DNA of 64,000 bases, taken from assembly GCA_028274465.1 (NCBI GenBank), contig CM051456.1, positions 78,292,753-78,356,752 on the forward strand, in the 5' to 3' direction. Shown one piece after another: positions 27,101-39,100 of this stretch. Positions within the stretch are counted from its first letter, which is position 1, and each line of letters opens with the position of its first letter. The notes beneath the pieces are model-generated. The model searched no databases, was not told the DNA's origin, and saw nothing but the letters and a program-made list of their open reading frames with translations. This DNA is from Plantago ovata. Lineage: Eukaryota; Streptophyta; Magnoliopsida; Lamiales; Plantaginaceae. The position numbers and the translations under genes are program-made.

Positions 27101-30100
27101 CAAAGGAACCAAGATCTTATGATACTAGCATGATCTACTGAGACACTATCATTGGTTTGGAAACCACTGATAGATTGCAACATAAATAAATAAAGTAATT
27201 TCTCCGTGAGGACACTACGCTGATTCTTTCACAAAACCTTGTCTTTGGAGAGACAAGTTAGCCATTCCAGGAATCTAAATGTTGGACACACATGAGTGAT
27301 TGACTCTAGGCCAAGTGGGAGATTGAAAGTATATATGTCCAAGAGACAACCAACATTAAGGACGATATGTACTTTACCACATTCAGCTTATTGGTATTTA
27401 TTTATGTTACATTTATTTAAGTATACATAAATACAATTGGCATTACATTTACTGGATAGATTATTTGGTTGTTTGAATTATTCTGTAAGATGTTCCCAAG
27501 GACTAAAGATAATCACCAAGTTAGTGGGAGCTTGCGTGTTAGAACTTAAGTCCTAAAATTAGCCACTAGTTGATGGTCATTGAGATATGGGATATCAATG
27601 ATGCGATAGAGACTAGCATGTGTTGCATCAGATCCTTCGAGGATGTAGTAGTTCTCACTGCTGCGAATAGCTTGGTTATTCATGATGAACACATGGACAC
27701 TTTGGAGAGTGTTGGCATACCCAGCCGAGAAACCATTTGGTAAATTCTATTTAAGTGTCTATGGGAGTATCGGATTGTAGGGTGATGTAATAGTCCTCAG
27801 ACTTGAGGTCAATACTACATCATATGTGGAATAATATACTTTGACCATGCGCAACGCTTGCACTCTTAAAGTAGGGTAGATACGGCATGCGTTGGGTATA
27901 TTAGGAAGCATATGGTGTGAGTGATTGGACCAAGATCAGGATTCATTCCTCCGAATAGATTCAAGGAGAGAATACTCTACATCTCATATTTAGTGCGATC
28001 ATTAGTCAGTGGCCACTGCAAAGATATATGTCAAAATGGTGTTTGGACATAATCATCTAGATCGACTGAGAAGATTGAGAGACAATGAATGAGTTATTGG
28101 AATAGACACTAATCCATATTCTAGACTCATTCGAGTATTCGAGAATGAAAGGACCGTATCATCAAAGTACTCTACATCACAGGCAGTTTGTATCTCCTCA
28201 ACAAACGTTTCTTACATATTAGTATTGTCTAGTGACGATTGTCTAGGAATATTCACTGAGACCTTGATTTGATCATTGTCTAATATGTGAGGGCCTATGG
28301 GTCATATACAACTAGGTGACGATTCTCCCGATTAAGCATTAGGGTAAAATAAATGTCAATTGGATTGATAAGATTTGATTTACTATTGTCAATGACATTT
28401 AATTTGATGGAAATCATTAATTAAGTTAAAATTGGATTTATGACTTAATTACTATATTAAATAAGATATCAATTGGATTGATAAATATTTAATTTAATAT
28501 TGTTGAGAATGTTCTATTTGATAGAATTAATTAATTAAGTTGAATTGAATTCAATGTACTTAATTAATTTATACTTTTAGAAAGTAAATTAATTAAATTA
28601 GATTTAATTAATAAAAGAAGAAAAGAATAATTAGATTAAATTGGATTTAATTAATTAAAGTTAGAATATGCATTTGAACCAATTTAGAATGAGGTTCAAG
28701 TGTTAAAATCCCAAAAGAAAAGGATTGATAGTAGTGGGTTTCGAACCCAAGACCTCCAGCTCATTGACTAGTATACCAGCCGACTGGGCTAGGCCCATGT
28801 AAACTAGGTTATGCGTTTTATACAGATATATCCATCAGTCGGCGGCTGCGATTACGAAGTAAGGGTTTTTCACGTGGTGTTGCTTATTGTGGCTTAGAGC
28901 TTTCCTTCTCTTTTGGGTTTCTTGTACACGGTTGTATTCGTTCTAACTCTTTTCTTTTCTTCTTTGATTAATTCTCATTTTATTATGATCTTTGAGATTT
29001 CTTGTTTTGCTTAATGTAGATTATGAATATGGATTTCCTAGCATCCATGGAGAATTCATCAACGAAGAATTGAACTACGTTTGACTTGATCCTGAGGGTA
29101 CATAGGCAGCTTAGAATTGTTCTGGGTTCAGTCAGAATCTTTAGAAGATCATCAATTGTTCTTTGAAGAACAAATTCATGATTAGATCATTCATTAATGG
29201 AAGCTGGAAGCTGGATAACTGGATAACGGGTAAGTCATTTATATGAAGCATGTTAAATAATCATTCAATCAACGATCCATGTAGGAAAACTTTTGAATTC
29301 CGCTGCATTAACCTTAGTGGTAATTTCCTACAATTACTAACAGTACCGTCAACTACAAAACCTTTACAACTCTTACACATGGACTTGTTTGAATCTTCTT
29401 CAACAAGCTATGCTGGTAAGAAGTACGGTCTAGTCGTGGTAGATGATTATTCAAGATTCACTTGGGTAGTATTCATCAAGCACAAATCTGAAACCAAGAC
29501 TGAAATACCTAACTTGTTGAATAAGCTTGAAGTCATGAAAAATGACAAGGTAAGAGTCATAAGGACAGACCATGGTACTGAGTTTGTAAACCAGTACATA
29601 ACTGAATATTGTACCTCGAAAGGTATTCAACATCAGTTATCCTCAGTAAGGACACCACAGCAAAATGGTGTTGCTGAACGGAAGAATCGTACCCTGAAAG
29701 AAGCCGCAAGAACAATGCTTGCTGACACTGAGATAAGTGAGGCTTACTGGGTTGAACCGATTAATACCGCCTGCTATACTCAGAATAGATGTTTGATTAC
29801 TAAGGAAAACAACAAAACTCCTTATGAATTATTTGTTGGAAGACCTCCTAATATCACTCATCTAAGAGTATTTGGTTGCAAGTGTTTCGTTCTTAACAAT
29901 GGTAGAGAATACCTAAGAACATTTCAACCAAAGGCAGACGAAGCGATATTTCTTGGCTACTCCTTGCATAGTAAAGTTTACAGAGTTTACAACAAAAAGG
30001 CACAAAAGATTGAAGAATCTATGCATGTTGTATTCTACGAAAAGTCACAAGGTGTGCCTGCTGAAGAAGAAATATCAGAATGTATGAAAAAGCTAATCAT

Positions 30101-33100
30101 ACATGAGCAAAGAACTGAATCTGATGCTAGGCAAATCAAGTCAATTGAACTAAATGATGATTCTGACAATGATTCTCCTCCCCCGAGTCATGACAAGATA
30201 AATATAGTTCACGACAAAGAATTTCCAGCAAAAGATGCGGTTGCTCCGGAAGTTGCTGAAATTACACAATCTCCAGTGCCTGCTGATGAAATACCTCAAC
30301 CCAGCAATGCTGAACAAGCAGTTGTTGACGAACAAATCTCAGCAGAGACACAAATTCCCAGTAGTACTGAACAAGTACATACTGAAGAGTCACATGCTGA
30401 TGAGCAAACATATCCTGATCCAACAAACAGGAAACCTGTTAATAAATGGATTAGAGATCATCCCTCTACGGATATGATTGGCGATATTAATAAATGCCAA
30501 GTGACTAGATCCAAAGCTACTCAAGGACTTGCTGAAGAAGCAACTGTCGTAGAAGTAGAATCTTTATTCTCTTGCTTTGTTTCAGAAATTGAACCTAAAA
30601 CCATAGAAGAAGCTTTGAAGCATTCTGAATGGATAAAGGCAATGCAAGAAGAATTAGATCAATTTGAAAGAAACAAAGTCTGGAAACTTGTGCCACTTGC
30701 TGAAAATAAGAAAGCTATTGGTACAAAGTGGGTGTTCAGAAACAAGCTGAGCGAGTCTGGTGAAGTAACAAGAAACAAAGCACGCTTAGTTGCTCAAGGT
30801 TACTGTCAGACTGAAGGATTGGACTATGATGAGTCTTACGCTCCAGTTGCAAGATTGGATGCAATTAGGCTTTTCTTGGCCTTTGCTGCTCACAATGACT
30901 TCATTGTTTACCAAATGGATGTTAAGAGTGCATTCTTAAATGGTGAACTTGCTGAAGAAGTCTACCTAGAACAACCCCCTGGCTTTGAACTTCCCTCAGA
31001 AACCAAGATGGTATATAAGCTTCAGAAAGCTGTATATGGTCTAAAGCAAGCACCAAGAGCATGGTATGATACCTTAGCTAAGTTCTTGCTGGAAAATGGT
31101 TTCAAGAAAGGTGAAGTTGACAAAACTCTTTTTACCATGAACCATGATGGTAAATTAATCTTAGTTCAAGTTTATGTGGATGACATAATTTTTGGATCTA
31201 AGGACAAGCAACTTTGTGATGATTTTGCCAAACTCATGACTAATAAGTTTGAAATGAGTATGATGGAAAAATTGAATTATTTCCTAGGATTGCAAGTCAA
31301 GCAACTCAAAGATGGAATATTCATAAATCAAGCAAAGTATGCGAAAGAAATTCTCATAAAGTTTAGGATCAAAGAGGATGAGAAACCTGAAAAGATCCCT
31401 ATGAGTGTTGGTACCAAATTGGGCTATACTAAAGAGGACAAGAGTGTTGAAGAACACAAGTATAGGAAGCTCATTGGTTCCTTGTTGTATCTAACAACAA
31501 GTAGACCTGACATTCAGTATGCTGTTTGTGTGTGTGCAAGATTCCAATTTGATCCAAGAGAATCACACTACAAAAAGGCAATTAAAATACTGAAATATGT
31601 TAAAGGTACAGTCAATGTTGGATTATGGTATCCAAAAGATTCTGGACTTGAATTGGTTGGCTATTCTGATGCTGATCATGGTGGATCAACTCTTGATAGA
31701 AAAAGTACCTCTGGAACTTGTCAGTTTTTGGGTACTAGATTAATATCATGGTTCAGCAAGAAGCAAACGTGTGTCGCCAATTCATCTACTGAATCTGAAT
31801 ACATTGCAGCTCGTTGTTGCACAGCTCAAATCCTATGGATTCAGCAACAATTAAGAGATTATGGTATTTCTGCAAAGAAAACACCAATCTTTTGTGATAA
31901 TACAAGTGCTATTGCAATTACGCAAAATCCTAAGTTTCACTCTAGGACCAAGCACATTGATATTAGACATGATTTCATTAGAGATCATGTGGAAAAAGGT
32001 GATATTGAGGTTGTGAAAGTAGGTACTGAAGATCATCTTGCTGACATCTTTACCAAGCCCCTACCGGATAATAGGTTCGCAATGCTAAGGTATAACCTTG
32101 GATTGATTGAACTACCTCAATAAAGGATACACTTGGCAGAATGCTGAAATAGGTATTCAGCAAGCCAAAGTATTCATGTCCAAAAGACCAAGTCACTGAT
32201 TTCTTCTAAGAAATGATAAGTCACAACATGTTTGCTGAAACAGACATTCAGCAAGTAATTCCTTCAAAACAGGTATTTGTTAGGAAACTTGACCATTTGC
32301 TGAGACATGCACTCAGTAAGTGAAAGAACTTAAGGATTGCTGAGACGGGTACTCAGACAATCAAAAGATACTGAAACAGGTATTCAAGTATCAAAGGTAT
32401 TTTCTGAGACGGAAACTCAGAAAAAGAGCAAAAGCTCATCTCTCAGATTATACCAAAGGATGTCTCAAATACAAAAGAATTTACTGAGACGGGAAATCAG
32501 AAATGTCTTTTAAACTTAAAAAATATGAGATATCTAAGTAAGGGGGAACTTTCAGCAAGTATCCAGATTGTTAATTCAAACTCGCTGAAAAGATTCTTGT
32601 CTATTTCAGCAAGCACTCTATCCCTTATTACTCGGTAAAATCAATTTGTGACGTTAAGCTGGCACAGATAAACTCGCAATAATCATGACATGAAATTCAA
32701 TCGTGGCCATTGATTAAAAGGAGTTATTAATCTAACGGCTAACGAAACAAAGAGAGAGAGTGCTCTGACGGTTTTAGTTAGTGGGCCACTACGCATTCAA
32801 TGCAAAGGCTCAACTATCTCCAGTGTTTCTCTGTTTTACCCTTGCTGAGAGCTCAAATAGATTGAGTTTCTCACACACCAGAGACACTATATAAAGAAGG
32901 AGTTAGAGAAATGACAAAATTCTTTAACTCACATTTCCTTTCTCTGCAATTTCTAGCCTGAAACTACTGTACCTCCGGTCAAAAAGCAAACTATCTCTTT
33001 TCGTACAATCTTTCTTGCTCTATATAAGAAATGGCTCCCAAGAGACAGTTATCAATGTCCTCAAAATCGTCAAAGGTTGATAGTGCTGAAACACGTACTA

Positions 33101-36100
33101 CTCCGGTGACTACTCTGGCCCCAGACACAACGAAAGTTGTGTTGAAAAACAACCGAATCACTGAAAAACCTATGCCTCCGTCATATCTTGACACTGCAAA
33201 GTATGAGATGTTGATGCAATGGGGAGCGTTTGCAAAAGAAAAGTACATTAGGTACTTTTATGAACAAGAACTTGATGACCAAAATGAAGAGGCGCTTGAG
33301 TTCATCAAGCAGCAAGGCCTCATGAACTTTATCTCTGCTCGCACTAAGCAAGTGAGCATGATTGATACTATGGAATTCTACAACAATGCAGAAATCAAGT
33401 CCCTTACTGATAGTAAAGGAGTCACTGAAAAAGTGATCTTTACTACAGTTCAGAACACGCAAATCGTCCTGAAATGGACTGATTTAGCGGAGATTTTTCA
33501 GATTCCAACCACTGGAACTGAAGATGACGTCACTGCTTCTGACAAAGAAATTGAAGCTTTCTACAGTGACGTCAGAAATGCAAAGATGAAGAAGGCGAGA
33601 TAGCTCCCGTGACTTGGACAAAGCACGTTAAGAGAAAGCATCTCTGCCATTCACTTGGTCTAGTAGCTCTGCTACTCATTAAAGTTCTTGACTCCCAAGT
33701 TGGAGGAATTGACCAAGTAGGCCTGAGAAGATGGCCATTGCTGATGCATATCTATGAAAATAAATCGGAACTTAACTAGGCTAAGTACATTTTCAACAGG
33801 CTTGTTGATTGTGTTACTAAGTTTAAGGTAAAGGTAGAAGACAACAAGGTCTCACCTTCCTTTCCAGTTATGTATGGAATCAAGATATGCTATATCCTTG
33901 AACATTTCAGGATTCAGCTAAGAAACCCATTGCCAATCAAGAAATCTGTGTGCAATGTGGGAAGATCTTTCTACAAGCAGAATGTACCTAAGATTGCTGG
34001 AAAGAAATCCAAGAAGACAACAACTGCAAATGTTGTCAGCACAAGCCAGCAAAAAAGGTATACAACAGCTGCAGATGTTACCACTCAGCAACTTAGAGAT
34101 GAAACTGTTGTAGATGGTGGTAACACAAATAAAACTGCTGTAGAAAATCAACAAGGTACGTGTACAACACCTGTTGCTGAAAAGGCAACAATAGATGACT
34201 CTGGAAACTTGAAAAATCTAAAAAGAAAAAGAGGAAAGCTGATGATGACACTCAGACTGCAGCGTCATCAGCAAATCCCGTACCAAAGAGGAAACGGACA
34301 AGTAACAAAAGAAAGAAGACACTGGCTTCTCAGTCAGTCCCTAATGTCCAAGACTCCTCAGTCAATTCCCATACAAATGCTGAAACGCATTTGCCAGTAG
34401 ATGTTGCTGAAATAATCACTGAAACATATATCAGCAATGTTGAAGTGTTTGCGGAAGCCTTCAACAATCAACTTAACGTTGATAACTCTACTGAGAATAG
34501 ACCACAAGGCAGTGGAAATGAAATTCCTGCCCAAGTCCCAGATATCTACATTGTAGATAATCTAGATGATCAAACCATGGAACCAGTAAGCGACATTGTT
34601 GCTGATATGCAAAGAGCGGCACTTGCTGATGCTGCTGAACAGATGGTTGCTGAACAAGCAACTCATCAAGTTGCTGAAACCCAGCTTGCTGATGGACCAG
34701 TTGCTGAGATAGCAATGGTTCCTATTCCTGAAGTTGCTGAAACTCAAGAAGCATTATTCAAAGACGCATCTCTTGATGCTGAGAATACTGGCCCAAGTTC
34801 ACCCAAGACATCAATTGACAAAGTCCAGCTTGTACTGGAAGATTTAAGCAAACAAATGGAGTTGGAAATTGAAGAATCATCCAACAAGTCAATTGATCTC
34901 TTCATGACAAGCAGTGAGCTCAAAGGTCAAGATGCTTCTGCTCAACTTGTCATTTCAGAGACAAGGGAGATTGCTGAAACCGCACAGCTTTCTCAGATAG
35001 AGCAAAACCAGAAGTCTGCTGAAGAAACAGTCCAAAAAGCTGAAGAAACTGTTAATGCTGAAAGGACTGAGCCACAACCTGTCCATCAACAACAGGTAGT
35101 TAATTCAACCATCAGTAAAACTTCAAATTCTGAAAATTGTTCTTTTGCTAAAATTATCCTATCTCTACAGACTTCTCAAGATGCAAGTCAGATGGTTGCT
35201 GAAGCCTCTGCACCAGAACCAACACTCCCTGCTCAACAGGTAGTTAATAATTTTGGTATAAAAACTAAGTTTGACAGCTTAGTACTTGTATCTAATTTTA
35301 ATTTATTTCAGGATGAACAAATGGAGGATGCTACTCAAGCTCCTCATGAAATGGAAATTGTACTACATGAGCTTGCTGACTCTCAGCAGGTAAAACATGT
35401 TTCAGACTTAAACTCTAAAACAATTCTCCAAACCAATCCTGATCTAAATAAAATTTTTTTTCAGGCTCAAAAGGAGACCACTGAAGTGGTACTCATCACT
35501 GAAGATCAACAAGTAAGTTCTGAAGAACTTTACTTGAGCTTCAAGAGGACAACATTGTCAAGAGTTGCTAAGTCCGTCAGCAACTGGCAAAGATATAGGG
35601 GAATGGACTTCTCAGATCTTCACCTTCATCTCTCAAATGAGAAAAAGAGATCTTCATTGTTAAAGCTCGAAACATTTGTCCACTCCATCCTTCCTGAAGA
35701 AATGACATATTCTCAGCAAATGAACTCAAATCTGATTGCTCAAATCTGAGAGAATATGAAGGCCACATTTAAGAGTGCCTCTCCAGCTGAACAAGCTGTG
35801 ATGCTCAAAGGTCTTTTTGTTCCTGTGGTGGCTGATCCCCACAAATTAACTAAGGAAGAGGAAGTGACAAGTGTTGCTTTGTACAAGCATGTTGAGCTAG
35901 TCATTCTGACAGATGATGAAGAAGAAGAAGAAGAAGAAGAGAACATTCCCACTGATCCCAGTGATGATGAAGGAAAAGATTCTAAGGACAAGAAAGATGA
36001 CGATGATGATAATCAAGGTCCAAGTCCTGGTGCTGGTAGATTGAAGTTAACAGCTGCTGAAAATAATCCCTCTGACAATGAGCAAGCTGAACAACAACAA

Positions 36101-39100
36101 TCTCAGCAAGAATCTCAACCTCCTCCTACTGATGCTGAAAATCAAGCACCTGTACAAGGTGCTGATACTGAAGAAGAATACGCCAGAAAAAGGGCTGCCT
36201 TGAAAAATGGCAAGAGTCCAATTTCTGATGCCAAGGTTACTGAAGAAAACTTTGAAGACGAGAATGAAGAAGATGAAGATTACCAACGAGCTCTACAAAA
36301 TAGTCTCGTGATCCATGCAAGGCATACGCAGGATCTGGAAATTGGTGAATCTTCAAGACCAAAATCTAAGGAAGTTCCATCCCTTCCATTTACTACTGGC
36401 GAAACTCCAGTTATTGAGTCTCAAACGTTGCCTTCAGCAACTACTCAATTAAAACTAACTACTGGCGAAACTCCAGTAATTGAGCCCCAAACTCAATTGA
36501 AACAACTATCTACTGGTGAAACTCCAGTCGTTGAGTCTGAAGTATTGCCATCAGCAACCACTCAACAAAAAGGAATTGAAGCTACTGACAAAGGCTCCAA
36601 AATCGCTCAACTTGATGAATCTGAGGATGATGACGACTTGTCAGAAAATGATGATGATCAATCCAAGCGAGACCCAAAAGTCGTTCAGATTCCTCCTCCT
36701 GATTACATCAATGATTTAGACGATGGTCTAAGAGCCGAATTGCTGACGCGTGATGATCAGTTTGCTTCTGAAATTAAGGTTCATTCCTTAACACCTCATT
36801 TAGTGCCGTTCCCAAGAGTTGAGGAGTTTACTCCCAGAATTCTAGCACTAAAGCAAGTCCATGATGCCTGCAAAGCTGAAGATGAGGCATTGCTTGCTGA
36901 GAGCCCACTTGACATTGGAAAGATACTGGCTACAGTGCTGAGACGCACTACAATTTTGACAATAGCTCAAAGAGACATCAGTCTTTATCATAAGAGCTAT
37001 GAAGAAGATGTAAGTCAGGCGCTCAAGCTTGCAAAGAATGCTCTTGTCCAGGCTCAGAATATTATGGATGAGAAGGCCGCAACAGAGAAAAGACATGAAG
37101 AGAACATGATGAATATTCAAAAAGAGTTAGCAACAATGAACTCTGACCAACAAGAAATCATCATGAAGTATAACAGTCTCAACACTCTTGCTGAAAATTG
37201 CAATGAGTTTTATTCTCTGCACATCACTCCGATGTTGCAATCCATGTCTAAGGGGGAAAAGAAGAACACTAAAAAGAGAAATCAAACCCCTCCTACTCCT
37301 GCTGCTGATGCGCCACTTCCATTAGAACCTCTTGCTGAAAGAGAGCAAAGTTCTAAAAGACAAGCAGAAACTTAGTTAAATTCAGCAAGTACCAAAAAGA
37401 GAAAAACCGCTGCTGAAACTCAAGATTTCTGTCACACTAAAAGTCATCACAATCTGAATGAAGATGATGAAGAAGATGATGACAATCAAACAATAGCTCA
37501 AGCCATAAGAGCTAGACCCTTAACAGCCATAACTCCGTCTGGCCACTCAAGGCATTTTTCGTCTGACTCTTCAGCAAGAGATCAAGACAATGCTAAATCA
37601 AGAAGAAGAAGGCAAAGACAGGAAGAGAAAAGGCTGGCCAGCATTGCTATTGGCTCCGACATTGAATATACAAAGACCAGCAATGATGAAACCACTCAGA
37701 ATGTGATCAGAAACATTCATGGTTGCTGGATCTTAAAGCTGGAAGACTTGCTGGTAAATGAGTTCTTTCCTACAGCCATTTTAAATCAAATGTTCAAATG
37801 GATTGAACTCAAGGTCCAAAGAAAGCAAAGGGAAGAATCCCTCCCAAGAAATATTGCTGGGAGATGGTTGAATCTTGAGGTCTCAGTAAGAAGAACTGCC
37901 ATTGGTAAGACTTATAGACAAGAACCAGATCTGATAAAACCACCTGGCATTGCTTACTATGCTGACCCGGTAACAAAGAAACCTAAGAAGAAACTTGGAT
38001 TGATTCCTTATGAGTACTTCTATCTCACTGCTAAGGATCAAGAAGAAGATCTTCTCTGGTTAAGAAAGATTCATCCGAGAAATATTTCAGATACACAGCT
38101 TCTCCATGCAAGCAATTGGGCATGCATTTGTGGGTAATTCACTACATGGAAATGAATGTTGAAAAGCATCATCATACTGCCTGCAAAAATGCAAGAATTC
38201 TTCAACTACAAGTCCGTATGCTTCTGGAAAACTACGAGAAGGATTGTGTTGAATTTACTGCACTTGCTGAGAAGAGTGTAAGAGAGATTTTGAGAAAATC
38301 CTCTGAAAGAGCTTAAGTCCCTGCAATAGTTTTTGTTAAAGTTTTTGTTTGCTGATTCCTTGTTATCTATGTTTTCTTGTAAACTTCTGAATGATAACTT
38401 TCAGCAATGAATTCTTTTTGACTCTTATTGGTTTTGATTATGCAACTTACTTATGCTTATTGTTTATTTATTCAAGTATGCTTGCATTAATCATCTGATT
38501 TATTCAACATCAGAAATCTCTAAAAGGGTAACAATTAATTTAGCCATGGATTGCTAACATCAAAAAGGGGGAAATTTGTTAGAAAACTTGTAATTTTGAT
38601 GAGCAATTAACCATGCTAAATTAAGAACAGTCCAGTAACTAGTACTCTTAAGGTCCATAGGAATTTAGAATTTTAAGGACATTGTAAAAGAGGAACGTTT
38701 GCTGATGACTTAGTTAAGTGTTAGATAAGTTATTTCTTTAGCGTATGATGTATTTTATTTTCTGAAAAGAAAATATCTTATTGATGCTTAGCTTTAATGA
38801 ATCTTATTTTCTGAAAAGAAAATGACCTATTGAAGCATTTGCTGAAGATATATTTTGTTTATTTCAAACAAATTATTGAAGCAAATAAGAAACCAGTCAG
38901 AATCTTGAAGACTTTTGAAGATCTGAAGACTTGAAGACTTGAAGATTGCTGAAGACTGGTAAAGGCACGTGTTGCTCAGAAAGTGGAATTTTCAGCAACA
39001 GCATTGCATAAGTGAAAATCTGAAAGACAGAGTAGGTTGTGCTTGCTGAAACTGAGAATGAACACTTGCTGATGAACATATGTGACCTCTTGCTGAATGT

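Larger units (their letters stand above)
19305..29342 (+). mobile_element. Non-autonomous LTR retrotransposon nested in the Sirevirus integrase
   Basis: It has two 2-kb LTRs (19305-21321, 27324-29342) starting TGAAAG and ending TAACA, a tRNA-Met-type primer site, a Copia-like polypurine tract (AAGTGGGAGAT) and a 5-bp target duplication GTACC (19300-19304, 29343-29347). The roughly 6-kb interior has no usable coding frame. A relic of the Copia RNase H end (ADSFTKP, near 27219-27239) shows it derives from a Copia element. I counted about 20 differences between the LTRs, so it moved recently despite lacking proteins: a LARD-like element mobilised in trans. Confidence 0.9.

Noticed and set aside
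29250-29342. An ATG in the nested LTR that opens in frame with Sirevirus pol, suggesting an LTR-Pol fusion protein
   Set aside because: The frame agreement is explained by chance open codons in the LTR end; the true pol frame comes from 18694-19304.
33918-36286. Long antisense open frames across the 3' ORF
   Set aside because: They mirror the Ala/Glu/Gln/Ser-rich repeats of the sense frame and have no domain of their own.
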